Shown here piece after piece: positions 8,542-16,578 of a stretch of DNA of 64,000 nt. The stretch is from Roseobacter cerasinus (GTDB lineage Bacteria > Pseudomonadota > Alphaproteobacteria > Rhodobacterales > Rhodobacteraceae): the NCBI RefSeq assembly GCF_009811755.1, contig NZ_BLIV01000012.1:1-64000 (forward strand), read 5' to 3'. A program made the position numbers and the translations under genes. Under the pieces are notes generated by a model. It made no database searches, was not told where the DNA came from, and saw only the letters and a list, made by a program, of their open reading frames with translations. The first letter of the stretch is position 1. Every line of letters begins with the position of its first letter.

Positions 8542-8847
8542 ATGCCCGCGCCAACCAACAGCTGTGATGATTTGCCATCACGACCAACCTTAAGCATCGA
8601 CTGGGACGTCTATGCCGTCATGCTCGAAGAGAGCGATATGCCCCTGGACCAACAAAAGGAGCTGATCGAACCCCTTTGGTCCATTGCCGTGATGTTTGTC
8701 GATCTTGGTTTTGACCTCGATCCCGTGAACCAAATCTGTGGAGAACCGGATGATCCGTTGTCCGACGATCCGCCTGATCTGCTATACTTGCTAGAACAAG
8801 ACACCACCCATCAAGACAGACACGAGGAGGCCCCATGGACGGACTAG
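8542..8847 (+). CDS. Small acidic protein coupled to the serine recombinase
   Basis: A 101-residue strongly acidic protein beginning MPAPTNSCDDLP. The start at 8542 follows a good ribosome site (AAAGGAG, 8530-8536). Asp- and Glu-rich runs such as GEPDDPLSDDPPD are seen, and there is no membrane segment. It overlaps the recombinase start at 8835 by 13 bases, so the two are translationally coupled. A function as recombination directionality factor or as modulator of the recombinase is possible from position and size, but no known factor family is recognised. Confidence 0.6.
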   Translation: MPAPTNSCDDLPSRPTLSIDWDVYAVMLEESDMPLDQQKELIEPLWSIAVMFVDLGFDLDPVNQICGEPDDPLSDDPPDLLYLLEQDTTHQDRHEEAPWTD

Positions 8848-10457
8848 TAAACACCAAACCCACCAAGGCGGTGATCTATTGCCGTGTCAGTTCTAAAGCG
8901 CAGGAAGTCACCGGGCATGGGCTTGAGAGCCAGGAGACCCGGTGCCGTCAATATGCGCAGGCCAAGGGCTATGACGTTGCTGCGGTCTTTCCCGACACGA
9001 TTACTGGCGAGGGAGATTTCATGAAGCGCCCTGGCATGGTTGCCTTGTTGTCGTTTCTCGATTCGCAGCCTGACGAGCGGTATGTCGTGATCTTCGATGA
9101 CCTCAAGCGTTTTGCCCGTGATCGTGATTTCCACTTCCGCCTGCGTGATGCGTTTCGCCAACGCGATGCGTCGGTGGAATGTTTGAACTTCACCTTTGAA
9201 GATACACCCGAGGGGGAATTCATCGAAACGATCCTGGCTGCCCAAGGCCAGCTGGAGCGGAAACAGAACGGACGCCAAGTCGCGCAAAAGATGAAAGCGC
9301 GGATGCAAAATGGCTATTGGATACACAACGCGCCCATCGGCTATCGCTACCAAACCCAGAAAGGCCGGGGCAAAGTGCTGATCCCGAACCCGCCATTGGA
9401 CAGCATCGTAAAGGAGGGGATTGAAGGGTTTGCCTCGGGCCGCTTTGCGACACAAGCGGAGGTTATGCGCTTCTTTGACAGCTTCCCTGAGTTTCCGCGC
9501 AACCGCCACGGGCAAGTCGTGCAACAGCGTGTCGCGGATGTTCTAACCCGACCAATTTATGCCGGGTACATCTGCTCGGAGCGCTACGGCTTGAACTGGC
9601 TGAAAGCGCAACATGAGCCACTGATATCGCTGGAGACCTACGACAAAGTGCAAAAGCGTCGTGAAGGCGCTGCCTATGCTCCAAGGCGATCCAATATTGG
9701 GGATGATTTCGCCTTACGCGGCATTGCGACTTGCGCGTGTTGTGACGCGCCCCTGCGCTCCTCCTGGAGCAAGGGCCTGACAAAATACTATGCCTATTAC
9801 CTCTGCCAGACCAAAGGTTGCAAAGCCTACGGCAAGTCGATTCCACGCGACAAAATCGAAGGAGAGGTCGGCGAGATCGTGAAGGCGCTCACACCAACGC
9901 AAAGTCTAATCACGCTCACCACGCAGATGTTTAAAGACGCCTGGGCCATGCGCAGCGACCAAGCCAAGGCGAATATCGCTGCTGGTAAACGTCGTCTTGC
10001 ATCCATTGAGCGGGAGATTGAGCAAGTCCTAGCCCGGATCATGGATACGAACAACGACACGGTCATCCGCGCCTATGAAGATAAGCTTGCGAAGCTGGAG
10101 CGGGAAAAGGTGAAACAGAGCGATATTCTGGTCAATCAGATGCCGGGCAAGGGTGCCTTCGACAAAAAACTAGAACTCGCGCTGCGATTCCTCGCAAACC
10201 CCTGGAAACTCTGGGAAACAGGTCATGTTCAGGCCCGCCGATTGGTGCTGAAACTGGCCTTTGGGGGTCCCATTGCCTACTGCCGAAACGAGGGCGCTAG
10301 AACTCCCAAAATATCCATACCATTCAAGATGTTAGGGGGTATTTCGAAAGGTGAATTCTTTTATGGTGCGGATGAGAAGACTCGAACTTCCACGGGTGTT
10401 ACCCCACAGCGACCTCAACGCTGCGCGTCTACCATTCCGCCACATCCGCACGCTTAG
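8835..10457 (+). CDS. Large serine recombinase (site-specific integrase)
   Basis: A 540-residue recombinase of the resolvase/invertase superfamily. The N-terminal catalytic domain shows YCRVSSKAQ with the likely nucleophile Ser19, and DDLKRFARD with the conserved basic residues. A recombinase domain follows (residues about 155-260), then a zinc-ribbon with CACC and later CQTKGC, and a long charged coiled-coil (about 370-445). The conserved tail ends near PFKMLGG. From about codon 511 the frame continues antisense through tRNA-Leu and stops seven bases beyond it, at 10455-10457. The last about 30 residues are thus encoded by host target DNA. The location at the tRNA 3' side marks this as the integrase of the island to its left. 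Confidence 0.9.
   Translation: MDGLVNTKPTKAVIYCRVSSKAQEVTGHGLESQETRCRQYAQAKGYDVAAVFPDTITGEGDFMKRPGMVALLSFLDSQPDERYVVIFDDLKRFARDRDFHFRLRDAFRQRDASVECLNFTFEDTPEGEFIETILAAQGQLERKQNGRQVAQKMKARMQNGYWIHNAPIGYRYQTQKGRGKVLIPNPPLDSIVKEGIEGFASGRFATQAEVMRFFDSFPEFPRNRHGQVVQQRVADVLTRPIYAGYICSERYGLNWLKAQHEPLISLETYDKVQKRREGAAYAPRRSNIGDDFALRGIATCACCDAPLRSSWSKGLTKYYAYYLCQTKGCKAYGKSIPRDKIEGEVGEIVKALTPTQSLITLTTQMFKDAWAMRSDQAKANIAAGKRRLASIEREIEQVLARIMDTNNDTVIRAYEDKLAKLEREKVKQSDILVNQMPGKGAFDKKLELALRFLANPWKLWETGHVQARRLVLKLAFGGPIAYCRNEGARTPKISIPFKMLGGISKGEFFYGADEKTRTSTGVTPQRPQRCASTIPPHPHA
10364..10449 (-). tRNA. tRNA-Leu (anticodon GAG)
   Basis: Read on the minus strand the gene starts GCGGATG at 10449 and ends with the pairing CATCCGC, discriminator A and encoded CCA at 10364-10366. 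The anticodon arm is CAGCG-TTGAGGT-CGCTG, giving GAG. A long variable arm and a GTTCGAG T-loop are present, as expected for a class II tRNA-Leu. Its 3' end faces the island and is overlapped by the recombinase reading frame, so the 3' part of the tRNA is very probably the attachment core. Confidence 0.95.
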
Positions 10458-10727
10458 GAAGGTCGCTTGTCTTTAGCCTGCCCGCCTGAGCTTGTGAAGA
10501 GCGATTTTGAGCAAAAGCACCTTACGCTCATCTTCCTGGCAATACGGCCCTGATGATTGCTGGGTAGGGTGGCGGTCCGATCCCCAGTAGTGCGCCAAAG
10601 CGAGCCGTCGCCTCTATGCGCCAGTCAATCAGTTTGGTCGCCTGGGCGGCGGTAGCGCTATGGCCGCCGTCGCACGCATGGGGAACCGCGCGGCCCACCC
10701 GGTTGAGTTGGTCCTTTGCCGGTACGC
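10458..10727 (-). other. Intergenic region with a possible decayed reading frame
   Basis: No intact gene is supported. On the minus strand one frame is open without a start from about 10727 down to a stop at 10528-10530. It gives about 65 codons with protein-like composition, including ACDGGHSATAAQATKLIDW. It could be the tail of a gene lost next to the tRNA, but I do not recognise it. The rest, up to the end of the recombinase frame, shows nothing. Confidence 0.2.
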
Positions 10728-11756
10728 CTATGTCGTTCCCCCATCGAAGACCCGAAAACCCAGGTCAACCGTTTGCGGCCCTTCGGTGCGTGACCGAAGC
10801 AAAAGATCCGCGGCTTTTGCACCCATCTGGAACCTCGGCGTCTCGATGCTCGACAGGGGGATCGGCGTGGCCTTCCCGATATCAAGCCCGTTGAAACCCA
10901 TCAGACCGAGTTCGCGCGGAACGTCGAGACCAGCGGACAGCGCGTAAAACAACCCACCAAGGGCAAGGTCATCATTTGCATAGAAAATGCAGTCGATCTC
11001 CGGATGCTCAGTCAGCAGTGCGATCGTCGCGGCCGCGCCAATGCGGGCGGAGGATCGGTCTTCAAGAATATGGGCCGCGACCAAGGGTGTGCCGTGGTGC
11101 TGTAGCTGCTGCTCAAAGGCGAGGCGGCGCGCAAGCGAGCGCTCGGGCCGCTCATTCCACGCGCCGATATAGCCAATGCGGCGATATCCCCTTGCGTGCA
11201 GGTGGTCGGCAGCAGCGATGGCCGCGTGGCTGTGTGACACGCCAACCATGGAGCCGATCGGATCGCCTTCGATGTCCATGATCTGCACCACCGGAACATC
11301 CATTTGGGCGATCATGCCGCGCACGGCCTCTCCGTGATGTACCCCTGTCAGGATGATGCCCTTGGGTGACCAGGACAGCAGTTCGCGGATAACGCGCACC
11401 TCGCGGTCAGGGTCGTATCCGCTCAGCCCCAGGACCGCGTTGAGCCCCTGTTCATCCAGCACGGACTCGATACCGTCTAGCACGGCGGGGAAGACGGCAT
11501 TGCTCATGGAGGGTAAGACGACAGCCACCAGATTGCTGCTCTGGCTTTTGAGAGCACCGGCCAGGCGGTTCGGCGTGTAGCTGAGCGCATTTGCGGCATC
11601 GGTCACCTTGCGGCGCAGCGCATCTGAAATGTTGGGCGCGTTTCGCATCACCCGTGAGACGGAGATCTCCGACACACCGGCGCGGGTGGCCACATCCTTC
11701 AACGTTGCGCGGACAGGCCTGGCGGTTTTTGTGGAAGATCCTTCGCTCATACCCAA
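10728..11756 (-). CDS. LacI-family transcriptional regulator
   Basis: A 342-residue repressor. Residues about 18-65 form the DNA-binding domain: ATLKDVATRAGVSEISVSRV is the LacI-type helix-turn-helix, followed by the hinge helix SYTPNRLAGALKS. The remainder is a periplasmic-binding-protein-like effector domain with the usual FYANDDLALGGL and GFNGLDIG stretches. The overall similarity is to the GntR-type (gluconate) branch. It is divergent from a tripartite tricarboxylate transporter operon, and the shared gap contains a LacI-type palindrome at 11779-11794. It therefore most likely represses that operon and itself until a carboxylate or sugar-acid ligand binds. Confidence 0.9.
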   Translation of the reverse strand: MGMSEGSSTKTARPVRATLKDVATRAGVSEISVSRVMRNAPNISDALRRKVTDAANALSYTPNRLAGALKSQSSNLVAVVLPSMSNAVFPAVLDGIESVLDEQGLNAVLGLSGYDPDREVRVIRELLSWSPKGIILTGVHHGEAVRGMIAQMDVPVVQIMDIEGDPIGSMVGVSHSHAAIAAADHLHARGYRRIGYIGAWNERPERSLARRLAFEQQLQHHGTPLVAAHILEDRSSARIGAAATIALLTEHPEIDCIFYANDDLALGGLFYALSAGLDVPRELGLMGFNGLDIGKATPIPLSSIETPRFQMGAKAADLLLRSRTEGPQTVDLGFRVFDGGTT

Positions 11757-11778
11757 ACTTTAGCCAGAAACACCATTG

Positions 11779-11794
11779 TTGACAACGTTAACAA
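11779..11794. promoter_or_regulatory. LacI-type operator in the divergent promoter
   Basis: TTGACAACGTTAACAA is a dyad around a central CG with arms TTG/CAA and AACGTT in the middle, as is usual for LacI-family sites. It lies between the divergent regulator and transporter genes. A TTGACA within it, and another at 11800-11805, could serve as -35 boxes, so binding would block transcription. No convincing -10 box was found. Confidence 0.6.
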
Positions 11795-11858
11795 TTCAAT
11801 TGACAGCGCTGTTTGTGCCATGACATCGTTACCAATGAGATTTCTTTGGGAGGAAGAC

Positions 11859-12812
11859 ATGAAGCTCAGCACTCTTACATCAGCCATGTTTGGCGCTGCA
11901 TTTGCGGCATCTGCAGCCGTTGCCGACGGCTTTCCGGAGCGGCCGATCAACCTGATTGCGCCGTTCAACGCCGGCGGCGGGACGGACCTCTTGTTGCGCG
12001 GGTTGGCGCCGCATTTTGCGGAGGCCATCGGGTCAGACGTCTTTGTGTCCAATATGGCTGGAGGGTCGGGCACGGTTGCGGCCTCGGCTTTACAGGGGCA
12101 GCGCCCGGATGGATACCAGATGGCCTATATGTCAGTCACCGTGTCGACGATCCAGCCTCAGATCAAAAACGTGCCCTATGGCGTCGACAGCTGGACGCCG
12201 ATCTGCTCGGTCGCGGCGTCGCCCACCATGTTGTTCGTGACCGCAGACAGCCCGTTCCAGTCGATGGAGGATGTGGTCAGCGCGGTGAAGGCGGAGCCGG
12301 GAAAATATGTCTATGGTTCGTCCGGCCCGGGCGCCATCACGCATCTGACGATGGTCTCGGCCTTTGCAGGGCTTGGCATCATCGATGACATGAAGCACCT
12401 GCCGTTCCAGGGGTCTGGTCCGGCGATCAAGGAGCTGACGGCGGGCAACATCCAGTTCTTTGGCGATACGGAAATTCTGATGAAGCGGGGCGACTTCCGC
12501 CCTCTGGTTGTGTTCAACAGCGAACGCGTTGAGGGCTTTCCCGATGTGCCAACCGCAACTGAGGTTGGTATCGCGGCGCCGCTGAACGAGCTTTATCTCT
12601 GGGGTGGTCTTTTTGCGCCTGCTGGGCTGGAGCCGGATGTGACGGCCAAGCTGGAAGCGGCCTGCGAAGGGGCTGTGGCCTCTGACGGCTTTCAGGAGTT
12701 TGCGGCCAATTCCGGCACGGTGATCAACTACCGTGGCGCTGAGGAATTCGACGCATTCTTCCGCGCGCAATACGAATCCAACGCAGCCCTGATCGAAGCG
12801 GCAGGCCTCTAA
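11859..12812 (+). CDS. TctC-type periplasmic carboxylate-binding protein
   Basis: This is the solute-binding subunit of a tripartite tricarboxylate transporter, about 317 residues. I chose the ATG at 11859 because GGGAGGAAG lies just before it and a signal peptide follows (MKLSTLTSAMFGAAFAASAA, cleavage near AVA-DG). The mature protein shows the TctC hallmarks: FPERPINLIAPFNAGGGTD near the N-terminus, a GGSGTVAA loop, and YGSSGPGAITHL. TctB- and TctA-type genes follow. The ligand is unknown; citrate or another di- or tricarboxylate is usual for the family. Confidence 0.9.
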   Translation: MKLSTLTSAMFGAAFAASAAVADGFPERPINLIAPFNAGGGTDLLLRGLAPHFAEAIGSDVFVSNMAGGSGTVAASALQGQRPDGYQMAYMSVTVSTIQPQIKNVPYGVDSWTPICSVAASPTMLFVTADSPFQSMEDVVSAVKAEPGKYVYGSSGPGAITHLTMVSAFAGLGIIDDMKHLPFQGSGPAIKELTAGNIQFFGDTEILMKRGDFRPLVVFNSERVEGFPDVPTATEVGIAAPLNELYLWGGLFAPAGLEPDVTAKLEAACEGAVASDGFQEFAANSGTVINYRGAEEFDAFFRAQYESNAALIEAAGL

Positions 12813-12832
12813 CGCCTCCCGGCGGTGGCGCT

Positions 12833-12849
12833 GGCCCGGATGCCGGGCC
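12833..12849 (+). terminator. Intercistronic stem-loop after the binding-protein gene
   Basis: GGCCCGG-ATG-CCGGGCC is a perfect 7-bp stem with a 3-base loop, 20 bases after the binding-protein stop and 29 before the next start. There is no T-run, so full termination is unlikely. Such hairpins after binding-protein genes commonly protect the upstream message or attenuate downstream expression, giving more binding protein than permease. That role is inferred here. Confidence 0.5.
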
Positions 12850-12878
12850 GGCCCGCTGCCAATTTGAAAGATGACCTC

Positions 12879-13337
12879 ATGACACGCATCGCCAATGAGC
12901 GGGTGGTCGTTCAGCTTGGGCTGCTGATCGTGGCGCTGGCCCTTTATGCCTCGACATTCGCTCAGAGCTTTTCGTCGAGCGATCTGGCGCAATCGCCGAT
13001 GTTCTTCCCCCGGATCATCCTGGCCCTCTGGATCGGTCTGGCTGTGATCTCCCTCGTGCAGTCCGCCCGCGCCGATGACCAGGCGCAGCCGATTGCAAGC
13101 TGGTTGCGGATTGGTGTCGTTCTGGTGGCAACGCTTGTCTACGTGAACCTCATCGGGTCCGAGGGCTTTTTTCTGCCCTCTGTTGTCTTTGCGCTGATCT
13201 GTCTGTCTGCGTTCGGCATCCGGCATCCGCTGTTTGTCCCTGTCTTTGCCATCGCGGTGCCGGGGACACTGGTGCTGTTGTTCAATCACGCGCTTGGCAT
13301 GCCACTGCCGACCTCGCGTTTCACATATCTGTTCTAG
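12879..13337 (+). CDS. TctB-type small membrane subunit
   Basis: A protein of about 152 residues with four hydrophobic segments (roughly residues 9-28, 42-60, 74-92 and 95-140 as two closely spaced helices), matching the small TctB subunit of tripartite tricarboxylate transporters. The start at 12879 (MTRIANERVVVQLGLL) puts the first membrane helix near the N-terminus, unlike the frame-open ATG further upstream. It lies between the binding protein and the large permease, the usual order tctC-tctB-tctA, and is separated from tctA by nine bases. Confidence 0.8.
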   Translation: MTRIANERVVVQLGLLIVALALYASTFAQSFSSSDLAQSPMFFPRIILALWIGLAVISLVQSARADDQAQPIASWLRIGVVLVATLVYVNLIGSEGFFLPSVVFALICLSAFGIRHPLFVPVFAIAVPGTLVLLFNHALGMPLPTSRFTYLF

Positions 13338-13346
13338 GTCGGGCCC

Positions 13347-14834
13347 ATGCTGTCGTCGCTTCCTGATGCCATCGCCATTCTGCTGAGCTTCGAAGGGCTT
13401 GTCGTGCTGGTGCTGGGCACGGTTCTGGGGATCATCCTTGGGGCCATGCCGGGCATCGGGTCCACGGTTGCCGTGGCCATCGTTTTGCCCTTCACGCTGA
13501 CCATGTCACAGGCCCCCGCGATTCTGCTGTTGTTGGCTGTATATGCCGGGTCTGTCTATGGCGGGTCCATCGCCGCGATCCTGATCAACACACCCGGCAC
13601 GCCGCAATCGGCGGCAACTTGTCTGGATGGCTACCCGATGGCGCAGCGGGGCGAGGCGGGGCTGGCGCTTGGCTGGGCTACCGTGGCGTCTGTTGTCGGC
13701 GGTCTGATCTCAGCTGTTGTGCTGATCTTTGCAGCGCCGCAGCTTGCCTCCGTCGCACTGGAGTTCGGCCCGATTGAGACGTTTGCGCTGATACTGCTTG
13801 GGATGACCTGTATCGTTTCGGTCTCGACCGGCTCCGTTGTGAAAGGGTTGCTGGCCGGGATGATCGGCATCTTCCTGTCGACTGTGGGCGGTGACCCTAT
13901 TCTGGGAGAGATGCGCTTTACCTTCGGCAATTGGCAGCTCTTTGCGGGGTTCAACCTGCTTGCGGTTGTCATCGGCGTCTTCGCCCTGTCGGAAGTGTTC
14001 ATGCGCGCCAGCGTGCACATCAGCAAAGTGTCTGAGCTGGTGGCCTTCAACGGCATCGTGTTGCCCAGTCGGGCGATGTGGCGGGGGCGGCTGCGCAATC
14101 TGAGCAAGTCGGTGGTCATAGGAAACCTGATCGGCGTATTGCCGGGCACCGGTGCGGCGACCGCGGCCTTCATCTCCTACGCCGAGGGGCGGAGATCCTC
14201 GCCCAACCGCGCCGGTTTCGGCAAAGGCGAACCGGATGGGATTGTCTCTTCCGAGGCGGCGAACAACGCCGTCACCGGGGGCGCGCTGGTCCCGACCATG
14301 GCGTTGGGTATTCCGGGGGACGCGATCACCGCCGTGATGCTGGCCACGCTCACCCTGCATGGCATCACCCCGGGGCCCAAACTGGTCGAGGATAACCCGA
14401 CCCTGATTGCGGCCATCTTCACGGGGTTCTTCATCATCAACCTGTTGTTGCTGCCACTGGGCATGCTGCTGTCGCGGGTGGCGGCCCCCATTCTGCGCGT
14501 GCGCGAGGCGTTCATGATGACCGCCATTGTGATCCTCTGTGCTGTGGGCATCTATTTCGTGCGCGGCAACCCGTTTGACCTGCTGGTGATGGGGGGCGCG
14601 GGCGTGGTTGGTTTTCTCCTGCGGCGGCAAGGGGTCCCCATGGCCCCGCTGGTGATCGGCATGGTGCTTGGTCCGACGCTGGAGCTCACATTGCGGCAGG
14701 GGTTGATCCTGACCGATGGCAACTTCCTTGCCTTTTTCACCGGTCACCCCATCGCCCTCGTGCTGGCGCTGGCGGCATGTGTCGCGCTGATGCTGCCGGT
14801 GTGGCGCGCGCTGCGGGCGCGGAGCACAGCGTGA
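13347..14834 (+). CDS. TctA-type large permease subunit
   Basis: A 495-residue integral membrane protein with about 12 hydrophobic segments. It shows the TctA signature stretches: GAMPGIGSTVAVAIVLPFT near residue 35, YGGSIAAILINTPGTP near residue 70, and a repeated GVLPGTGAATAAF and PTMALGIPGDAITAVM in the second half. These two PG-rich half-repeats are characteristic of the family. It imports the carboxylate delivered by the binding protein using an ion gradient. Its stop overlaps the next start (GTGA), indicating translational coupling. Confidence 0.95.
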   Translation: MLSSLPDAIAILLSFEGLVVLVLGTVLGIILGAMPGIGSTVAVAIVLPFTLTMSQAPAILLLLAVYAGSVYGGSIAAILINTPGTPQSAATCLDGYPMAQRGEAGLALGWATVASVVGGLISAVVLIFAAPQLASVALEFGPIETFALILLGMTCIVSVSTGSVVKGLLAGMIGIFLSTVGGDPILGEMRFTFGNWQLFAGFNLLAVVIGVFALSEVFMRASVHISKVSELVAFNGIVLPSRAMWRGRLRNLSKSVVIGNLIGVLPGTGAATAAFISYAEGRRSSPNRAGFGKGEPDGIVSSEAANNAVTGGALVPTMALGIPGDAITAVMLATLTLHGITPGPKLVEDNPTLIAAIFTGFFIINLLLLPLGMLLSRVAAPILRVREAFMMTAIVILCAVGIYFVRGNPFDLLVMGGAGVVGFLLRRQGVPMAPLVIGMVLGPTLELTLRQGLILTDGNFLAFFTGHPIALVLALAACVALMLPVWRALRARSTA

Positions 14835-15658
14835 GTGACCTCTCCCTGTGGGCTGTGATTTTGCCGCTCCTGCTGGCTGTCGGCGCGAGTGCCGGAACGC
14901 TTGCAGGGCTGCTGGGCGTTGGCGGCGGCATCGTGATCGTCCCGGCACTCTATTGGTTGACCGAAGCCGGGTTGCTGGATGTGGGCGAGAACGTCGCGCT
15001 GCATTTTGTGGTGGCGACCTCGCTGGCGACGATCATCCCTACGTCGATCTCATCAGCGCTTGCACATCACCGCAAGGGATCCATCGATCTGCCGCTGTTT
15101 CGCGCCTGGGCGCCATGGATGATTGCCGGCGCGCTGCTGGGCGGGTTGCTGGCCGCGCGCGTTGATGCGGCGTTGCTGGCGGCGATCTTTGGGGTGGTCG
15201 CGTTGATCGTCGTGGCCAACATGTTGGCCCCAAGGGCGGTGACCCTGGCGGACGCCCCGCCCAAGGGCGCGCTGCCCCGTGCTGCGGTCGCTGCGCCGAT
15301 TGGGGTGTTTTCTGCCATGATGGGGATCGGTGGCGGCACGTTGTCGGTGCCCATACTGACGCTTCTGTCCGTCCCGGTGCACCGGGCGGTGGGCACCGCC
15401 GCGCTCTTCGGGCTGACAATCGCCGTGCCGGGCGTGGTCGGCTATGCAGCGGCAGGGCAGGGCATCGAAGGGCTGCTGCCCTATTCGCTGGGCTACATCA
15501 ATCTGCCCGCAGCGATCATCATTTCACTCACCACGGTTCTGTTTGCGCCGCTTGGCGTGCGGCTCGCCCACCGGCTGAATGCGCAGCGGTTGCGGTTGGC
15601 CTTTGCTCTCTTTCTGGCGATCAGCGGTGCCAAGATGCTGGGCGAGGCCTTGCTGTGA
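14831..15658 (+). CDS. TauE/SafE (TSUP) family permease
   Basis: About 275 residues with seven or eight hydrophobic segments and the glycine-rich GLLGVGGGIVIVPAL (near residue 25) and GIGGGTLSVPIL in the second half, the duplicated hallmark of TSUP transporters. I chose the GTG at 14831 because it overlaps the tctA stop and puts the first helix at the N-terminus. Family members move sulfite, sulfonates or organic anions, usually outward. Being last but one in the tricarboxylate transporter operon, it may export a product of the imported substrate. Confidence 0.85.
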   Translation: MSDLSLWAVILPLLLAVGASAGTLAGLLGVGGGIVIVPALYWLTEAGLLDVGENVALHFVVATSLATIIPTSISSALAHHRKGSIDLPLFRAWAPWMIAGALLGGLLAARVDAALLAAIFGVVALIVVANMLAPRAVTLADAPPKGALPRAAVAAPIGVFSAMMGIGGGTLSVPILTLLSVPVHRAVGTAALFGLTIAVPGVVGYAAAGQGIEGLLPYSLGYINLPAAIIISLTTVLFAPLGVRLAHRLNAQRLRLAFALFLAISGAKMLGEALL

Positions 15659-16509
15659 CCCTCGCAGAAACCGCAGTTCAGGAAGGGCCTCTGCGCACGG
15701 ATCGGTTGACGGTGCATCATGTGCGGCGGCAGGCGGGTGGGCCTCAGTCTCCCAGGGTGCTGTTTCTCGGCGGGTCAAACTTCGATTTGCGCCTGAAGCG
15801 GACTTTCCTGGACGCGCCTTGGGTGCAGCACTGCGACATCGTCACCTATGAGCCGCGCGGCATCGGGCGGACTGAGCAGCCGGATGGCCCATGGACCATG
15901 GTCGACTATGCCGATGATGCGCTGGCCGTGCTGGATGCTGTCGGCTGGGCGACTGCGCATGTCGTGGCCGAGAGCTTTGGCGGCATGACCGCGCTGCATC
16001 TGGCCGCGCGGGCACAGCAGCGAGTGACACAGCTGATCATCTCTTCCGCCACGGCCGGCGGGCCGGAGCATGCCTCGTATGACATCGCTGAGTTTCTTGA
16101 TCTGTCCCGACAGGATGCGGCCCGCGCAGCCCTGTGCCTGCAGGACAGTCGTCAGGAGGACCTTGCCAAGACCGACCCCGATGCCTTTGAACAGATACTA
16201 GCCGAGCGGGTTGCTTTTGAGACAGCCTTTGCCGTGCCGTCGATCGCATCGGGCGGCTATGGGCGTCTGCTGACCGCGCGGCGCGGCCATGATTGCACGA
16301 CGGCCCTCGACGGGATCACAGCCCCCACGACCGTGATTGCGGGCCGCTTCGACAGGCAAGCCTCACCAGCGGCGCAGCGCGCTTTGGCAGAGCGTCTGCC
16401 CAATGCGGAACTTCATCTGATGGAGGCGGGCCACGGTATCCTCTTTAGCGCGCCCGAAGCTCTTGATGTAACAGCTCAGGCTCTGGGCGTGGCGCAAAGC
16501 GTGCGTTGA
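15655..16509 (+). CDS. Alpha/beta hydrolase
   Basis: A 284-residue cytoplasmic protein. The fold signs are the strand VLFLGGSNFD, the YEPRGIGRTEQP loop, the nucleophile elbow AESFGGM (Ser in place of the canonical G-x-S-x-G first glycine by Ala), an acid in VIAGRFDR and the histidine in EAGHGILFS. It starts with GTG overlapping the preceding stop, so it belongs to the transporter operon. The substrate is unknown. A lactone or ester linked to the transported compound would fit, but that is a guess from context. Confidence 0.8.
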   Translation: MTLAETAVQEGPLRTDRLTVHHVRRQAGGPQSPRVLFLGGSNFDLRLKRTFLDAPWVQHCDIVTYEPRGIGRTEQPDGPWTMVDYADDALAVLDAVGWATAHVVAESFGGMTALHLAARAQQRVTQLIISSATAGGPEHASYDIAEFLDLSRQDAARAALCLQDSRQEDLAKTDPDAFEQILAERVAFETAFAVPSIASGGYGRLLTARRGHDCTTALDGITAPTTVIAGRFDRQASPAAQRALAERLPNAELHLMEAGHGILFSAPEALDVTAQALGVAQSVR

Positions 16510-16546
16510 CGGCAGGTCTGGTTGGCTCTTGTCACGGGTAGAACGT

Positions 16547-16571
16547 GCAGGGCCCGGTCACCGGACCCTGC
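16547..16571. terminator. Hairpin between convergent genes
   Basis: GCAGGGCCCGG-TCA-CCGGACCCTGC forms an 11-bp arm with one central mismatch. It lies between the ends of the rightward hydrolase (16509) and the leftward copper chaperone (16579). No strong T-run follows on either strand. The position suggests a shared terminator hairpin. Confidence 0.5.
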
Positions 16572-16578
16572 GCGCGCC

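Noticed and set aside
10364-10449. Duplicate of the tRNA-Leu 3' end as the second attachment site inside the window
   Set aside because: No second copy of the tRNA 3' end was found to the left, so the other island end must lie outside the window or be degraded.
12132-13289. Minus-strand open frame of 385 codons across the TctC/TctB genes
   Set aside because: Gln-, Arg- and His-rich composition typical of antisense frames; the opposite strand has clear family motifs.
13710-14948. Minus-strand open frame of 412 codons across the TctA gene
   Set aside because: Antisense shadow with no motif; TctA signatures are unambiguous on the plus strand.
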